Shown in pieces: positions 8,701 to 16,545 of a DNA stretch of 21,685 nt (position 1 is the first letter of the stretch; every line of letters begins with the position of its first letter). The position numbers and the translations under genes are program-made. The stretch lies in IMG/VR virus record IMGVR_UViG_3300046804_000317, positions 1-21,685 of that record; one strand, written 5' to 3'. The notes beneath the pieces were generated by a model. The model saw nothing but the letters and a program-made list of their open reading frames with translations, did not search any database and was not told where the DNA came from. Source of the DNA: a virus.

Positions 8701-11700
8701 CATCTACTTGGTTAGTAGCTTGGTCAGAAAGTTCAAACTTTTCTTCAGCCTCAGCGATTCTTTGGTTAGCGTCCTTAGCAGGGATAGCCGCTTTGAGTAT
8801 ACGAGGTGGTACTTTGCTAGCATCGTAGCCAGTACTGAAGATGTCTGCTGCGTTAAATTCTGGAGGTACCTCTAGCTTTTGCCCTAAGAAGTCAGCAACG
8901 TAGTCACGTCTTCCGATCCTCATGTCTTCTAGGAAGGAGGCAACAGCTTTATTAGGAGGCAGTGGCTTACCCGTAACGGCTTGTATAAGTTTACGTAATT
9001 GTGTTGCTACCGACTTAAAGAACTTGTCGATAACACTTACTGGCTCTGCGGCTGTATTCATCCAGCGAGCTACATTATCTGCCCACCACTCAGGGAAGCT
9101 ACGAACGTATTCGTCATGCGCTCTATCGCCTACACGTTCTCCCGGAATAACATCTTTAGACGTAATATCCTGTGTAAATTCTGGGGATAACTTTAAAGAG
9201 TTTAGAACATCTAAAGGACTCACTTCATATGATTTTTTAAACCACTTGTCATACTCAGACTTAATTGCTGCCTTAACTTCAGGCGAAGCAGTGTGATATG
9301 CCACATCCTCGATGACATGACCTAATTCATGGGTTAGCACTTCTACAGTTAGCCGCTCAGACATTCCCGGCTTTAGCATGATGGCAAAGTCTTTGCCCTG
9401 AGGTGTACCATTTACACGTTCACCAATATCTACCTTATAGCCAAAGGTAAACTCTTCATCTTTTATTAAATCTATGTTTGCATATTTATCACCATATAGG
9501 CCATATAGATGGCGGTTTAGTCCCTTAACATCTTCTGGGTGGAATAAAAATACACGAAGCTTACCTATGTTTAGGTGGTTCATTAGGCTAGATAATAAAT
9601 TTGCATAGCGCTTATCTACGCTTTCAGATTTAACAACCTGACCTTCTTTACCCTGAAATGGACCATCTGGTACATTCCGTTCATTTGCTACTTCTTGGAC
9701 TTCGTAATCATGGATAGCATCCATAATTGACTGTTTGTTGGGGTTTCGTTTACCGTGAGTATTAAAGTAGTCTTCTACGTTTGTGTCTCTAAGTACATGC
9801 CCTCTGTCACTAGTTATTGTACCCGTTCGTTTCGTACCTCGAGTTATAACCCCGTAATCTTTACGCCCTAATATGTTGCCTCTATATATAGCAAGGTCAC
9901 CATCGGAATAAATAATTATAGCTTCTGGCCTTCTTGAATCTTCAAGTGCTTTCGTTGCCCACTCTGGGTGGTGGCTAGACTCACCGTAAACAGTGCCGCT
10001 TACTTCGTTAGGTGTATTCTCCGTTAAATAATCTTTGAGGAACTCTTCAACCTCAGGGTCTTTACCTTCTACAACCTTAGGACGAGCCTTAGCCGCCATT
10101 ACTCTAGGGCCAGCTTTCTTTTCCTTTGCATCTAAGCGTTTAACTATTAACTCAGCCGCATCCTTCTCGTCGATAGGCAAGCGAACAGGCTCTTGTTCTT
10201 TAGTACGCTTCTTAAATGAGGCTAGTAATTTAGCAATAACTTCACGGTTTGGGTTTTCTTTAGTAACTTCATTCACTAAGGCAGCATGTTCATACCGACT
10301 AATTTTTTTAGTCTCAAGCAGCTTAGCTGCCATCTGCAATACCGTAGTGGTATATCTGGCTTTAGCAGCGGCTAGTTGTTCAATCTTAGCTTCGGGAGTA
10401 TCCCCAGTAATAATGCCTTCTTCGTCAGCGACCCTAGCGGCTTCTTGGTCTCTACGCTTTTTATTAAGTACTTCACGTAGATACCTAGCCCGACCTTCAG
10501 CTGGAGATAGACCTTGAGTTACACCCAGCAGGTCTAGTGTGCCCTGTGATAAGTCTCTACCAGCATCTATGTCTCTAGCTATATTGCTATAAGCGGTCTT
10601 GCTCAACCCCAAATTCTCACGTGCTGCATCTAAGCGTTCACGCAACAAGACTGTAGATTCACGAGGTGATAACCCTGAGATGTTGACCTTACCTGTATTC
10701 TGATCTACACGGGTAGTTGGCAAAGTACGAGGGTCAACACCAAGAGCATCGAGTAACTCAGGCGATAAATCTTCGCCATTGTTTAGCGCCATATGCGCAG
10801 CATTAAACTCCTCATCCGTAAGATCACGTGGTGCTTTCCTTTCGGCGACTGGCTGGGCTGGAGTTTCAACCTTTGTAACAGGTGCTTCTTTATCCCCGAT
10901 TAACTGCAGAACTTTTCTGGATATACCTGTACCTTTCTGGAGAGCCAGCATCGACTCTCTGTACTGGTCTTCAGTAATAACGTCGTCTTCAAAAGCCTGT
11001 TCAATCTTACTACGTAGCTCAGCCTTACGAGCATTAGCATCAACAGTAGGAGCTTCGGTAGCCGCCACAGGTGCAGTGGACTGTTCAGCAACAGGGATTT
11101 CTTCCTCTGCTTTTACCTGCTCATAACCGAATGCACCACGCTTAGCCCCAACTACACCGTCTACATGTAATTTATCTAGCAATACTTTCGCTTCTTCTAG
11201 AGAAATACCAACCTGTTTTGCTATGTAAGCAGGGGTAATTACTCTTTCGGGGTGTTGAGCTTGAGCACTAACTGCTTCAACTGCTCGATCATACGTATCA
11301 GTTTGTTCTTTAGGTTCTGCAGGGGTTTCTGCAACAGGTTCTTCAATTGGCTTAGTGGTAGGTTGTTCACGAGGTTCTCCAGTAGTAGGTTCTCTGCTAG
11401 GCTCTTCGGTTTTGGCTGGCTCAACGGTTGGCTCAACGGTTGGCTCAACGGCTGGTTCTTCGACTTTGGTTTCTTCAGTTTTGACTGGCTCAACGACTGG
11501 TTCTTCGACTTTGGTTTCTTCAGTTTTGACTGGCTCAACGGCTGGCTCTTCGACTTTGGTTTCTTCAGTTTTGACTGGCTCAACGGCTGTGGTTTCTGGT
11601 TGTTCAAAATTAAATTCCTCTTGGGCTACTTCTGGAGTTTTAGCTTCTGGGACTGTAACTTCAGGTACTGCTGTGGTAGGTATACTGTCAAAGTCAAAAG

Positions 11701-13021
11701 ACAACTGCTGGTCTAGTGGAGGTTCGACTCTTCCTTCTCTTCCTCCAATCGGTGTAGCACCTGTATCAGATGGTACCAGTCCGACGGTTCCAGCTTCCGT
11801 AGGTTTTCCGGCAACTCCTGCTGCGCCAGTTTCCGTGCTAGGTACAGGAACGCCAACTCCACTTCCTGTAGCGTCAGGTCCCCCACTCTCCCCTGCACTA
11901 GTTTGTGTAGTTGTACGCTCTGCATTATCTGTCTCCCATTGTTTACGCGCCATCTCCAGAGCTTGTTCTGGACTCAGGTTGAATGACTTCTCCATTTGTT
12001 CTGCGGTAGTAGCAATCTTTTCCGCATCGGGTAGTGAGAGTCCTTGTTTGGCTAGACCTTCGACGGTCTTCATGTATTTAAACTTATCCTTAGTTTCTGT
12101 TAGCTTTCCTATAGCTTTACCTGCTAGTTCTTTAGTTTTACCTAAGCCAGCAGCACCAAGTTTCATAGCAGCTAGAGGGGCAACTGTGCCTAATACGGAT
12201 TCTCCATAGGCTTCTGGGGTTATACCCTCAGTTACATCCTTACCACTAATAACATTTGTCGCAGCCTTACCAGCCATACTTATCGCTGGCTGTACCCCAA
12301 AGGCTTGCATTAACAAGTTTTTAATCTGACTCTTGAATGGGGCAAATTCAAACGCAGCGAACGCAGCACCTGTAATGGCACTTTCCTGAGCGGCTTCTTT
12401 AAGCGCTATTTCATACGCAGCGTTGGGATCACCCGGGTGTTCTTTAAGCGCTTTAGCGTAATAAGGACCTATAGTCTGTAATGCACTACCAGCAGCAGCA
12501 CCTAGACCTGTACCAGCAATCAGACCTAACCCACCACCAACTGCTTCACTAACCCCAGTTTCCCCCGCCCCAGGGACTAATGCACCTGCCTCGACACCCG
12601 CAGGGGCAAGCGCTCTAGCTCCTAATACTGCACCTGCAATAGTAGGAGAACTTTTACCAAGGCCGTAAGCAGCTTTCTTTGCTAAATCGTAAAAATGAAG
12701 TCCTGTAACGTCCTTCATACTCATAGGCATTTCAGCTATGGATTTAGGTTGCTCTTCGCCTTCAGGCCCTACTTCTCCATAACCTGCTACTTGAGCACCA
12801 AGTTGCCCCGTCTTAGCAGTATCCCTAACGGCATGTGCCGCACCTCTACCTAAAGCATGGAGTATACCTATGTCTTCAGGTTCAGTTTGCTGGGGTTGTT
12901 GTTGGCTTCCCGCAAAGTAGCTAGACATCATTGCCTGTGCTTGTTCAGGCGTAGCTTCATCCGGCACTGAAAACCGTGCAATCCTCCCATCAGGGAGTTG
13001 AAATCTAGCTATTTTTGGCAT
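5702..13021 (-). CDS. Giant PLxRFG-family virion protein with FtsK-gamma-like and metallopeptidase domains
   Basis: This 2439-residue protein is probably carried in the virion and ejected with DNA. Visible parts: an N-terminal FQLPDGRIARFSVPDEATPEQ module (1-38) seen at the start of many phage structural proteins; a glycine-zipper hydrophobic stretch (about 122-185); a Pro/Glu/Thr/Lys linker with tandem repeats (479-535); a winged helix resembling the FtsK gamma domain (575-637); three diverged helical repeats (about 660-833); and a metallopeptidase-like region with HELGH (1231-1235) and a candidate third ligand E1311 in PEWWAD. YFPWRRFGDYW follows at 1682-1692, a variant of the PLxRFG motif. 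The conserved C-terminal region has GKFGDASRALFMFK (about 2080) and a hydrophobic Gly/Ala segment (about 2124-2154). Its ATG overlaps the upstream stop codon by one base (TAATG). It is the last gene of the late operon. Family membership is fairly sure; the ejection role is inferred. Confidence 0.85.
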   Translation of the reverse strand: MPKIARFQLPDGRIARFSVPDEATPEQAQAMMSSYFAGSQQQPQQTEPEDIGILHALGRGAAHAVRDTAKTGQLGAQVAGYGEVGPEGEEQPKSIAEMPMSMKDVTGLHFYDLAKKAAYGLGKSSPTIAGAVLGARALAPAGVEAGALVPGAGETGVSEAVGGGLGLIAGTGLGAAAGSALQTIGPYYAKALKEHPGDPNAAYEIALKEAAQESAITGAAFAAFEFAPFKSQIKNLLMQAFGVQPAISMAGKAATNVISGKDVTEGITPEAYGESVLGTVAPLAAMKLGAAGLGKTKELAGKAIGKLTETKDKFKYMKTVEGLAKQGLSLPDAEKIATTAEQMEKSFNLSPEQALEMARKQWETDNAERTTTQTSAGESGGPDATGSGVGVPVPSTETGAAGVAGKPTEAGTVGLVPSDTGATPIGGREGRVEPPLDQQLSFDFDSIPTTAVPEVTVPEAKTPEVAQEEFNFEQPETTAVEPVKTEETKVEEPAVEPVKTEETKVEEPVVEPVKTEETKVEEPAVEPTVEPTVEPAKTEEPSREPTTGEPREQPTTKPIEEPVAETPAEPKEQTDTYDRAVEAVSAQAQHPERVITPAYIAKQVGISLEEAKVLLDKLHVDGVVGAKRGAFGYEQVKAEEEIPVAEQSTAPVAATEAPTVDANARKAELRSKIEQAFEDDVITEDQYRESMLALQKGTGISRKVLQLIGDKEAPVTKVETPAQPVAERKAPRDLTDEEFNAAHMALNNGEDLSPELLDALGVDPRTLPTTRVDQNTGKVNISGLSPRESTVLLRERLDAARENLGLSKTAYSNIARDIDAGRDLSQGTLDLLGVTQGLSPAEGRARYLREVLNKKRRDQEAARVADEEGIITGDTPEAKIEQLAAAKARYTTTVLQMAAKLLETKKISRYEHAALVNEVTKENPNREVIAKLLASFKKRTKEQEPVRLPIDEKDAAELIVKRLDAKEKKAGPRVMAAKARPKVVEGKDPEVEEFLKDYLTENTPNEVSGTVYGESSHHPEWATKALEDSRRPEAIIIYSDGDLAIYRGNILGRKDYGVITRGTKRTGTITSDRGHVLRDTNVEDYFNTHGKRNPNKQSIMDAIHDYEVQEVANERNVPDGPFQGKEGQVVKSESVDKRYANLLSSLMNHLNIGKLRVFLFHPEDVKGLNRHLYGLYGDKYANIDLIKDEEFTFGYKVDIGERVNGTPQGKDFAIMLKPGMSERLTVEVLTHELGHVIEDVAYHTASPEVKAAIKSEYDKWFKKSYEVSPLDVLNSLKLSPEFTQDITSKDVIPGERVGDRAHDEYVRSFPEWWADNVARWMNTAAEPVSVIDKFFKSVATQLRKLIQAVTGKPLPPNKAVASFLEDMRIGRRDYVADFLGQKLEVPPEFNAADIFSTGYDASKVPPRILKAAIPAKDANQRIAEAEEKFELSDQATNQVDAVQQALKDRDPAKFKEATDIYIDGLSGKARDNALSMLPTSWVIDRVEKILPSLRQAGNLLDLVAGSKDRMHRAFSKMSQEINKFVTTNGQKTIGKVISLARLHQVSAYEWGRDTTLAEIVARDTEAKAYRDRAAATADPVKKAEFEAKAVDREKVLAEMHSVWNELGRQEGGQEMYKRIMSFYRNAHTVVHSLLSKDIESIQGLTAEERAIIKEQADKAYDIMGKGELDENGIFRRTSVESYFPWRRFGDYWLRVNKGEGEFYTFDSITDREAFVRERAKQLGVSHDNGEMFQSGNDLAALRGLINKNNMSPILQNMLKVIDKAHGARGISLEKIKDDLVQMWLLTLPERSIRRQFIHSGDITGMSTDIVRVFNDTANVYANQIAKLQYGNRVRQQINAARDAIEPIAGAEENLSRSERQRLEAHINVVDRRAEEFINPPERNQIVTAMNHFAHFYYLSSPSHFLRNLLSVPMRTMPKLNSMYGYGSSFGVAMRYMKIFNSFKFEENGQAMAPSIKDSKMLRDDPIAAQLFEMGLDRNAMSGQGREIIRHDLAASDKAGRVFRAVYDASTALFDASERISREMAYMMQAELAYKKYTKQGKTQAEALELAANEAAAGVKSAIGDFSEFERPDFMRTTGKFGDASRALFMFKMWGISQAKFFMTYADKVFRGKGLTTSERIEAAHELGGSLAMAAIMGGAFGLPAISTIFAAMDYLDKLFVSDDDPEKKKRRALNPLLADSAEARFRYEWLPKHFGKVTVPGIDGKQHSLSQVIAQGPVSALSGVDIGAKTSYNNLFFRNPEYSSSYVGAAASFMQNNLGPDVSIGINFAEAVDNYDKGQYLRAVTNLVPSLGKGFISAYRLETEGAVTSKGIPILGKNDLTQLGKLSTAVGFTPTALTDAYNRSSMVHQELERMNDQKTEIKNKFIQAILKHGDMKSVFEEIKKFNARYPQPQFMLTADQLMGAIGNYQKTYATSMYGVNMPKPEDWMYATWYMKDRYK
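11418..11453 (-). repeat. Three tandem 12-bp repeats (VEPT-type) next to the 45-bp array
   Basis: Units at 11418-11429, 11430-11441 and 11442-11453 encode repeated Val-Glu-Pro-(Thr/Ala). The 12-bp unit is also contained in each 45-bp unit, so the small array probably arose from the same sequence by slippage. Confidence 0.9.
11451..11585 (-). repeat. Three tandem 45-bp repeats in the giant gene
   Basis: Units 11451-11495, 11496-11540 and 11541-11585 are nearly identical, differing at a few bases. Each encodes a 15-residue block of the type EPVKTEETKVEEPAV (residues about 479-523). The unit length is a multiple of three, so copy-number change keeps the frame. The product is a charged, extended linker between the N-terminal hydrophobic part and the winged-helix domain. 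Confidence 0.95.
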
Positions 13022-16000
13022 TATTCAAACCCTAAGAACGTAGCACCACTAGTACTCCCTCCCAGTGAGTTTAACCCAGTTCCCGGAGCAGTGCTCAACT
13101 GCTGAGTAAAGCCCGCTGTAGCTAATGCCTTCTGCTGAGCAGCTGTCAGATTCGCTTGCGCTTCAGCGATAGCTTGGTCATCCCCAGAGTTTTGTGCGGC
13201 GAACAGCATATATTGTGCCATTTCAACGCCCTTATCTTTAGCCAACGCTCCACTTACTGCCGCAGGAAGCTTGGTTTGGGTAGGATCAACTAGCTTCTGC
13301 AATACTTCTTGGTAATGGTCAGCGGCGGCTTTGTCCTTAGGGTCGTTAGTTTGTGCGTATTTATCAATAGCTGCGCCAAAGAGATTTTTATATTTCTCTA
13401 AGGTAGCATTAGTTTTTACCGACTGAGCTGCAGCTAATGTTTCGTAGTACTTACGAGTATTAGCATTTTGTTCTGCTTGTAACCGTTCTGACGCAACATC
13501 ATGTCGCTGGGTTTCCACCAACTGATTCCGTTGCATCTTAAGAGTTTCGAGGTCCTTAGTATCTTGACGGAAATTATCAAGACCTTTGTTCCAAGCACCA
13601 AGATCGTCTTTAGCAACAGACTGAGCAAGCTCAAGTCTAGATTTAGCAAGTGAACGCTCAGTGGCACTCTGCTCTTTCTTGATCGCTGCCAGAGAACTTG
13701 CGTAACCTTTACCACCCGCAGCGATTCCACGTAGTAGACCGCCCGGAGTGCTGGCAATATCAAACCCAAACTGAGCAAGGGCTAACGACCGTTGATACTT
13801 AGCATCTTTAGCCGCATCTACCTGTTCATTATCCAAGAATTTACTAATATCAGAAGTAGCTTTGTTAAGCCCTGACTTCTCTTTATAGTCTTGGTACTTT
13901 TTAAAGTACTCTTCATCCGTTAAGCGTTTATCTTCAACTCCAGGAATAACTTCTGTTTTAGGAGCGGAGAAAAGAGATGTAATACCCGAACCCGATTGCT
14001 TCTGCGGGGCTACAACCGGAGTTTGGTATCTATTGTCGGGGTATCTAGTTGGTGCAGCAGGTGCAGCCGTAGCCGCAGGGATAGCGTTGGCTAATGTAGG
14101 GGCAGCAAGATTAAATGCCGTATTTAAATTAATCGGACCAAGTGGACGTTGGTCGAGCGGTGATGGGGCAGCAGCACGTGGACCTAAGTTTGCATTAGTT
14201 GCTTTAGCTGCATCTGCGCTTTGCAGAATAGAGCTACCTCCCGGTATACCTGCTCCCAAATTAGAAATATTACCATTAATACTACTTACTTGTGCATTAG
14301 ATGGTCTAAATTGAGACGTACCTGTTGATCCAGGAGTAGTATTTAACATCTCGTTAAGTGTAGGCCCAGTTCCTGGAACAGCATTCACTAAGCGATTCAT
14401 TATAGTAGCACTTTCATCTACTGGTTCACCCTCTACTTCAGAGCCAGTTTCACCGCTGAAAGCAACGATACCGCCATCTGCGTAGTGGGCACCAATATCC
14501 CCCGCTTGAAGATCAGCAATACCGCCGCCTTCAGCCGCATTAACTTGAGGTTCGCCTTGTGGAGCGCCTTGAGGTTCAGCCGTAATCCCGTTCGGCGTAA
14601 AGTTTTGACCTATGTCAGGGTTAGGTAACCCAGCAATACCTTGCTGCTGGGCTTGTTGCATAGCTGCTTGCACCTGTTGTGCTTGCTGGGCTTTCATAGT
14701 TTCAGCCACTTTCTCAGCGTCTGCCTGTGCTGCAATTTGCTTAGCCATCTGAACCACAACAGAATCCTGTTTAGGGGGTTCAACAACTGCAGGGTGTGAC
14801 TTGTTGTAAGCCATCATTGCGGCAGCATTCTTCCAATCAACAGAGTCAGGCAACGCCGAAATAGTCTGCTGCACTTTGGCATTAGCCGCCTGTGGAGGCA
14901 TAGACTTACTTAGTTGTTTAGCGCTGGCATCAATAGCACCCATCTTCTCAACGGGAGTAGAACCACCTGTAGCTAATGAAACAATACCGCCACCAGCATA
15001 ACTCTTGATTTCCCCACCTTCGGCTCTACCCTGCCCATAAGCTTGGTTAAGTCCATAAATACCCATACCTGTACCAAGCATCTGACTACCCATAGAAGGT
15101 GGTTGCTGATACATCGTGGAGCCGACGTTTTGGATAGGGGTGCCGCGAATCAACGAGTTCATAAAGGCTAAGCGTTGATACGGCTCAGCCTGCTGGTTAA
15201 TAAACTGTTGGTATTGGGCATTTATTCTTTGCTGATCCATTTGCTGTAGTTGCGTACCAGCACCAATCTGCCCCTGCGCGATACCCATACGTTGAGAATA
15301 ATCTTGTGCACCCAGACTTCCCATACCAGAACCTAAGCTTCCGTATTGAGAACCCATTTGCCCAAACTGACCGCCCAACTGTCCGTACTGACTACCTATT
15401 TGTCCAAACTGCCCACCCATCTGCCCTAATTGCCCAGCCCCGGATAAAATACCCTGTGCCCCTGCAGTCATACCTTGGGCACCTGCAAGCATATTCTGAT
15501 TAGCAGTATTAAACTGACTACGGGCGCTTTCGTAACCAGATTGTAGCCCTCTAGCATTAATATCTTGAAGTTGCTGTTGTAGATTTCGCTGCCCTTCAGC
15601 TTGTAAAATTGCGTTACGTGAGCCTCCTAGCCCACCAGCCCTAGCTGCACTGGCCCCCATACCGGGTAGCTGCTTAGAGTAGTCTCGAATTGCTCCCTGT
15701 TGCTGTTGACTAACAACATTTTGTATATAGGGGGACATATACTGGTTTACATTAGCACCACTGAAATCTCTAGTACCAGCATAACCAGCCAAGTTAGCAG
15801 CTTGTGAAGCTACATTTGCACCTTGAGTAGCAAGTTGAGTACCTTGTCCAAGTACATTTTGCCCCCTATCTAGGGCATTAACCCCCATACCCGCAATGTT
15901 TTGCCCCTGTGCAATTGAATTAGCACCCATTCCGTATAGGTTAGCGGCCTGCCCAGTGTAAGCGCTGGGGGTCATATTCGCCATAGCCCCAAACCCCTGC

Positions 16001-16173
16001 TGCTGCATAGGGTTGATGTCTGCAGTTAACTGACCTTGGTATTGTCTAAAAGGTCTGTTAAATATTAAATCCTGTGCTGTGCCTAGCGTTTGTGTGGCGT
16101 ACGGCATCAACTCCGGTTGAATGGCGTTGTTGTATGTATAATTTGTTTGAGGACCGCAACCACCACCACACAT
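13021..16173 (-). CDS. Large Gly/Gln-rich phage virion protein (putative internal or ejection protein)
   Basis: A 1050-residue protein with a strong ribosome binding site. It opens with MCGGGCGPQTNYTY, followed by a region (about 20-60) typical of a widespread phage structural family (PYATQTLGTAQ, RQYQGQLTADINPMQQQGFG). Residues about 74-130 and 225-295 are low-complexity Gly/Gln/Ala repeats, including five seven-residue units. Two glycine motifs follow, AEGGEIKSYAGGGIVSLATGG-like (about 383-403) and EGGGIADL...YADGGIVAF (about 544-572). Residues about 828-960 are long charged helices, probably coiled coil. No enzyme motif is visible. Its place between the small cupin and GNAT genes and the giant PLxRFG gene suggests a structural or ejected internal protein; this is inference. 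Its stop codon overlaps the next start (TAATG). Confidence 0.85.
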   Translation of the reverse strand: MCGGGCGPQTNYTYNNAIQPELMPYATQTLGTAQDLIFNRPFRQYQGQLTADINPMQQQGFGAMANMTPSAYTGQAANLYGMGANSIAQGQNIAGMGVNALDRGQNVLGQGTQLATQGANVASQAANLAGYAGTRDFSGANVNQYMSPYIQNVVSQQQQGAIRDYSKQLPGMGASAARAGGLGGSRNAILQAEGQRNLQQQLQDINARGLQSGYESARSQFNTANQNMLAGAQGMTAGAQGILSGAGQLGQMGGQFGQIGSQYGQLGGQFGQMGSQYGSLGSGMGSLGAQDYSQRMGIAQGQIGAGTQLQQMDQQRINAQYQQFINQQAEPYQRLAFMNSLIRGTPIQNVGSTMYQQPPSMGSQMLGTGMGIYGLNQAYGQGRAEGGEIKSYAGGGIVSLATGGSTPVEKMGAIDASAKQLSKSMPPQAANAKVQQTISALPDSVDWKNAAAMMAYNKSHPAVVEPPKQDSVVVQMAKQIAAQADAEKVAETMKAQQAQQVQAAMQQAQQQGIAGLPNPDIGQNFTPNGITAEPQGAPQGEPQVNAAEGGGIADLQAGDIGAHYADGGIVAFSGETGSEVEGEPVDESATIMNRLVNAVPGTGPTLNEMLNTTPGSTGTSQFRPSNAQVSSINGNISNLGAGIPGGSSILQSADAAKATNANLGPRAAAPSPLDQRPLGPINLNTAFNLAAPTLANAIPAATAAPAAPTRYPDNRYQTPVVAPQKQSGSGITSLFSAPKTEVIPGVEDKRLTDEEYFKKYQDYKEKSGLNKATSDISKFLDNEQVDAAKDAKYQRSLALAQFGFDIASTPGGLLRGIAAGGKGYASSLAAIKKEQSATERSLAKSRLELAQSVAKDDLGAWNKGLDNFRQDTKDLETLKMQRNQLVETQRHDVASERLQAEQNANTRKYYETLAAAQSVKTNATLEKYKNLFGAAIDKYAQTNDPKDKAAADHYQEVLQKLVDPTQTKLPAAVSGALAKDKGVEMAQYMLFAAQNSGDDQAIAEAQANLTAAQQKALATAGFTQQLSTAPGTGLNSLGGSTSGATFLGFE
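15328..15432 (-). repeat. Five tandem 21-bp units encoding Q(L/F/Y)GQ(M/I/L)G(G/S) heptads
   Basis: Units begin at 15432, 15411, 15390, 15369 and 15348 reading leftward and encode QLGQMGG, QFGQIGS, QYGQLGG, QFGQMGS and QYGSLGS (residues 248-282 of the 1050-residue protein). The pattern alternates an aromatic or aliphatic residue with glycines. DNA identity between units is lower than protein similarity, which suggests an old, maintained repeat. Confidence 0.9.
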
Positions 16174-16175
16174 AT

Positions 16176-16183
16176 ATCACCTC
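16176..16183 (-). promoter_or_regulatory. Extended Shine-Dalgarno for the 1050-residue virion gene
   Basis: On the - strand the sequence GAGGTGAT lies just before the ATG at 16173-16171. It matches eight bases of the complement of the common bacterial 16S rRNA 3' end (AUCACCUC), and its TGA is also the stop codon of the cupin gene. It is the strongest ribosome binding site I see in the late operon, as expected for an abundant virion protein. Confidence 0.7.
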
Positions 16184-16545
16184 AACGCTAAATGGTAAGG
16201 AATGGGAGTATGCAGAGAATCTTCCACTGTCATTCGTCTTTTTTCAGGGGAAAGGTTCCGTGCCACCTCAGGTACACCATTCAATAACCTATTAAAAATC
16301 AATGTCCCATCTTCTAGCGCAATAATCTCATGGTGTCGCCGCCAATCAAAGGAAAACGGTTCGCCCACACCAAGAACAACTGCTGGCATATCGCCATATA
16401 TAACAACTTTACCACGCATAACTTGTACATCATGCGCGCTTTTTTCATCGTGGGTATGCCCACCAAGTCCTTCCCCCGCTTTATCAAATAGATAAAGTAA
16501 TCCTTCGACTCCATCTTCCATGAATAGCTCGATATGCGTGGTCAT
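16177..16545 (-). CDS. Small cupin-fold protein
   Basis: A 122-residue protein that fits a single cupin barrel. Cupin motif 1 is visible as GGHTHDEKSAHDVQVMRG: H30, H32 and E34 are candidate metal ligands, with the usual downstream glycine (MRGKVVIYG). The second motif is less canonical (RRHHEIIALEDGTL, with H71/H72 and E73). Cupins include oxygenases, isomerases and sugar- or metal-binding proteins, so no reaction can be assigned. The start ATG overlaps the stop of the GNAT-like gene (ATGA), which implies translational coupling. The stop is 3 bases before the ATG of the 1050-residue virion gene. A metabolic-type small fold inside a structural operon suggests a virion-associated, host-modifying or assembly role, but that is inference. 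Confidence 0.85.
   Translation of the reverse strand: MTTHIELFMEDGVEGLLYLFDKAGEGLGGHTHDEKSAHDVQVMRGKVVIYGDMPAVVLGVGEPFSFDWRRHHEIIALEDGTLIFNRLLNGVPEVARNLSPEKRRMTVEDSLHTPIPYHLALR

Noticed and set aside
11418-11585. Possible CRISPR-like repeat array
   Set aside because: The units are directly tandem with no variable spacers and encode an in-frame peptide repeat.
11239-12209. Several long open frames on both strands over 11239-12209 (Gln/Lys/Pro or Gly/Ser/Thr repetitive peptides)
   Set aside because: They are shadows of the 45-bp and 12-bp repeats of the giant gene. The repeat lengths are multiples of three, so other frames stay open too; the peptides are low complexity with no domain.
13434-13778. 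Alternate-frame - strand open frame of 114 residues within the 1050-residue gene
   Set aside because: Leucine/serine-rich frame-shadow peptide with no ribosome binding site; the main frame there encodes a clear charged helical region.
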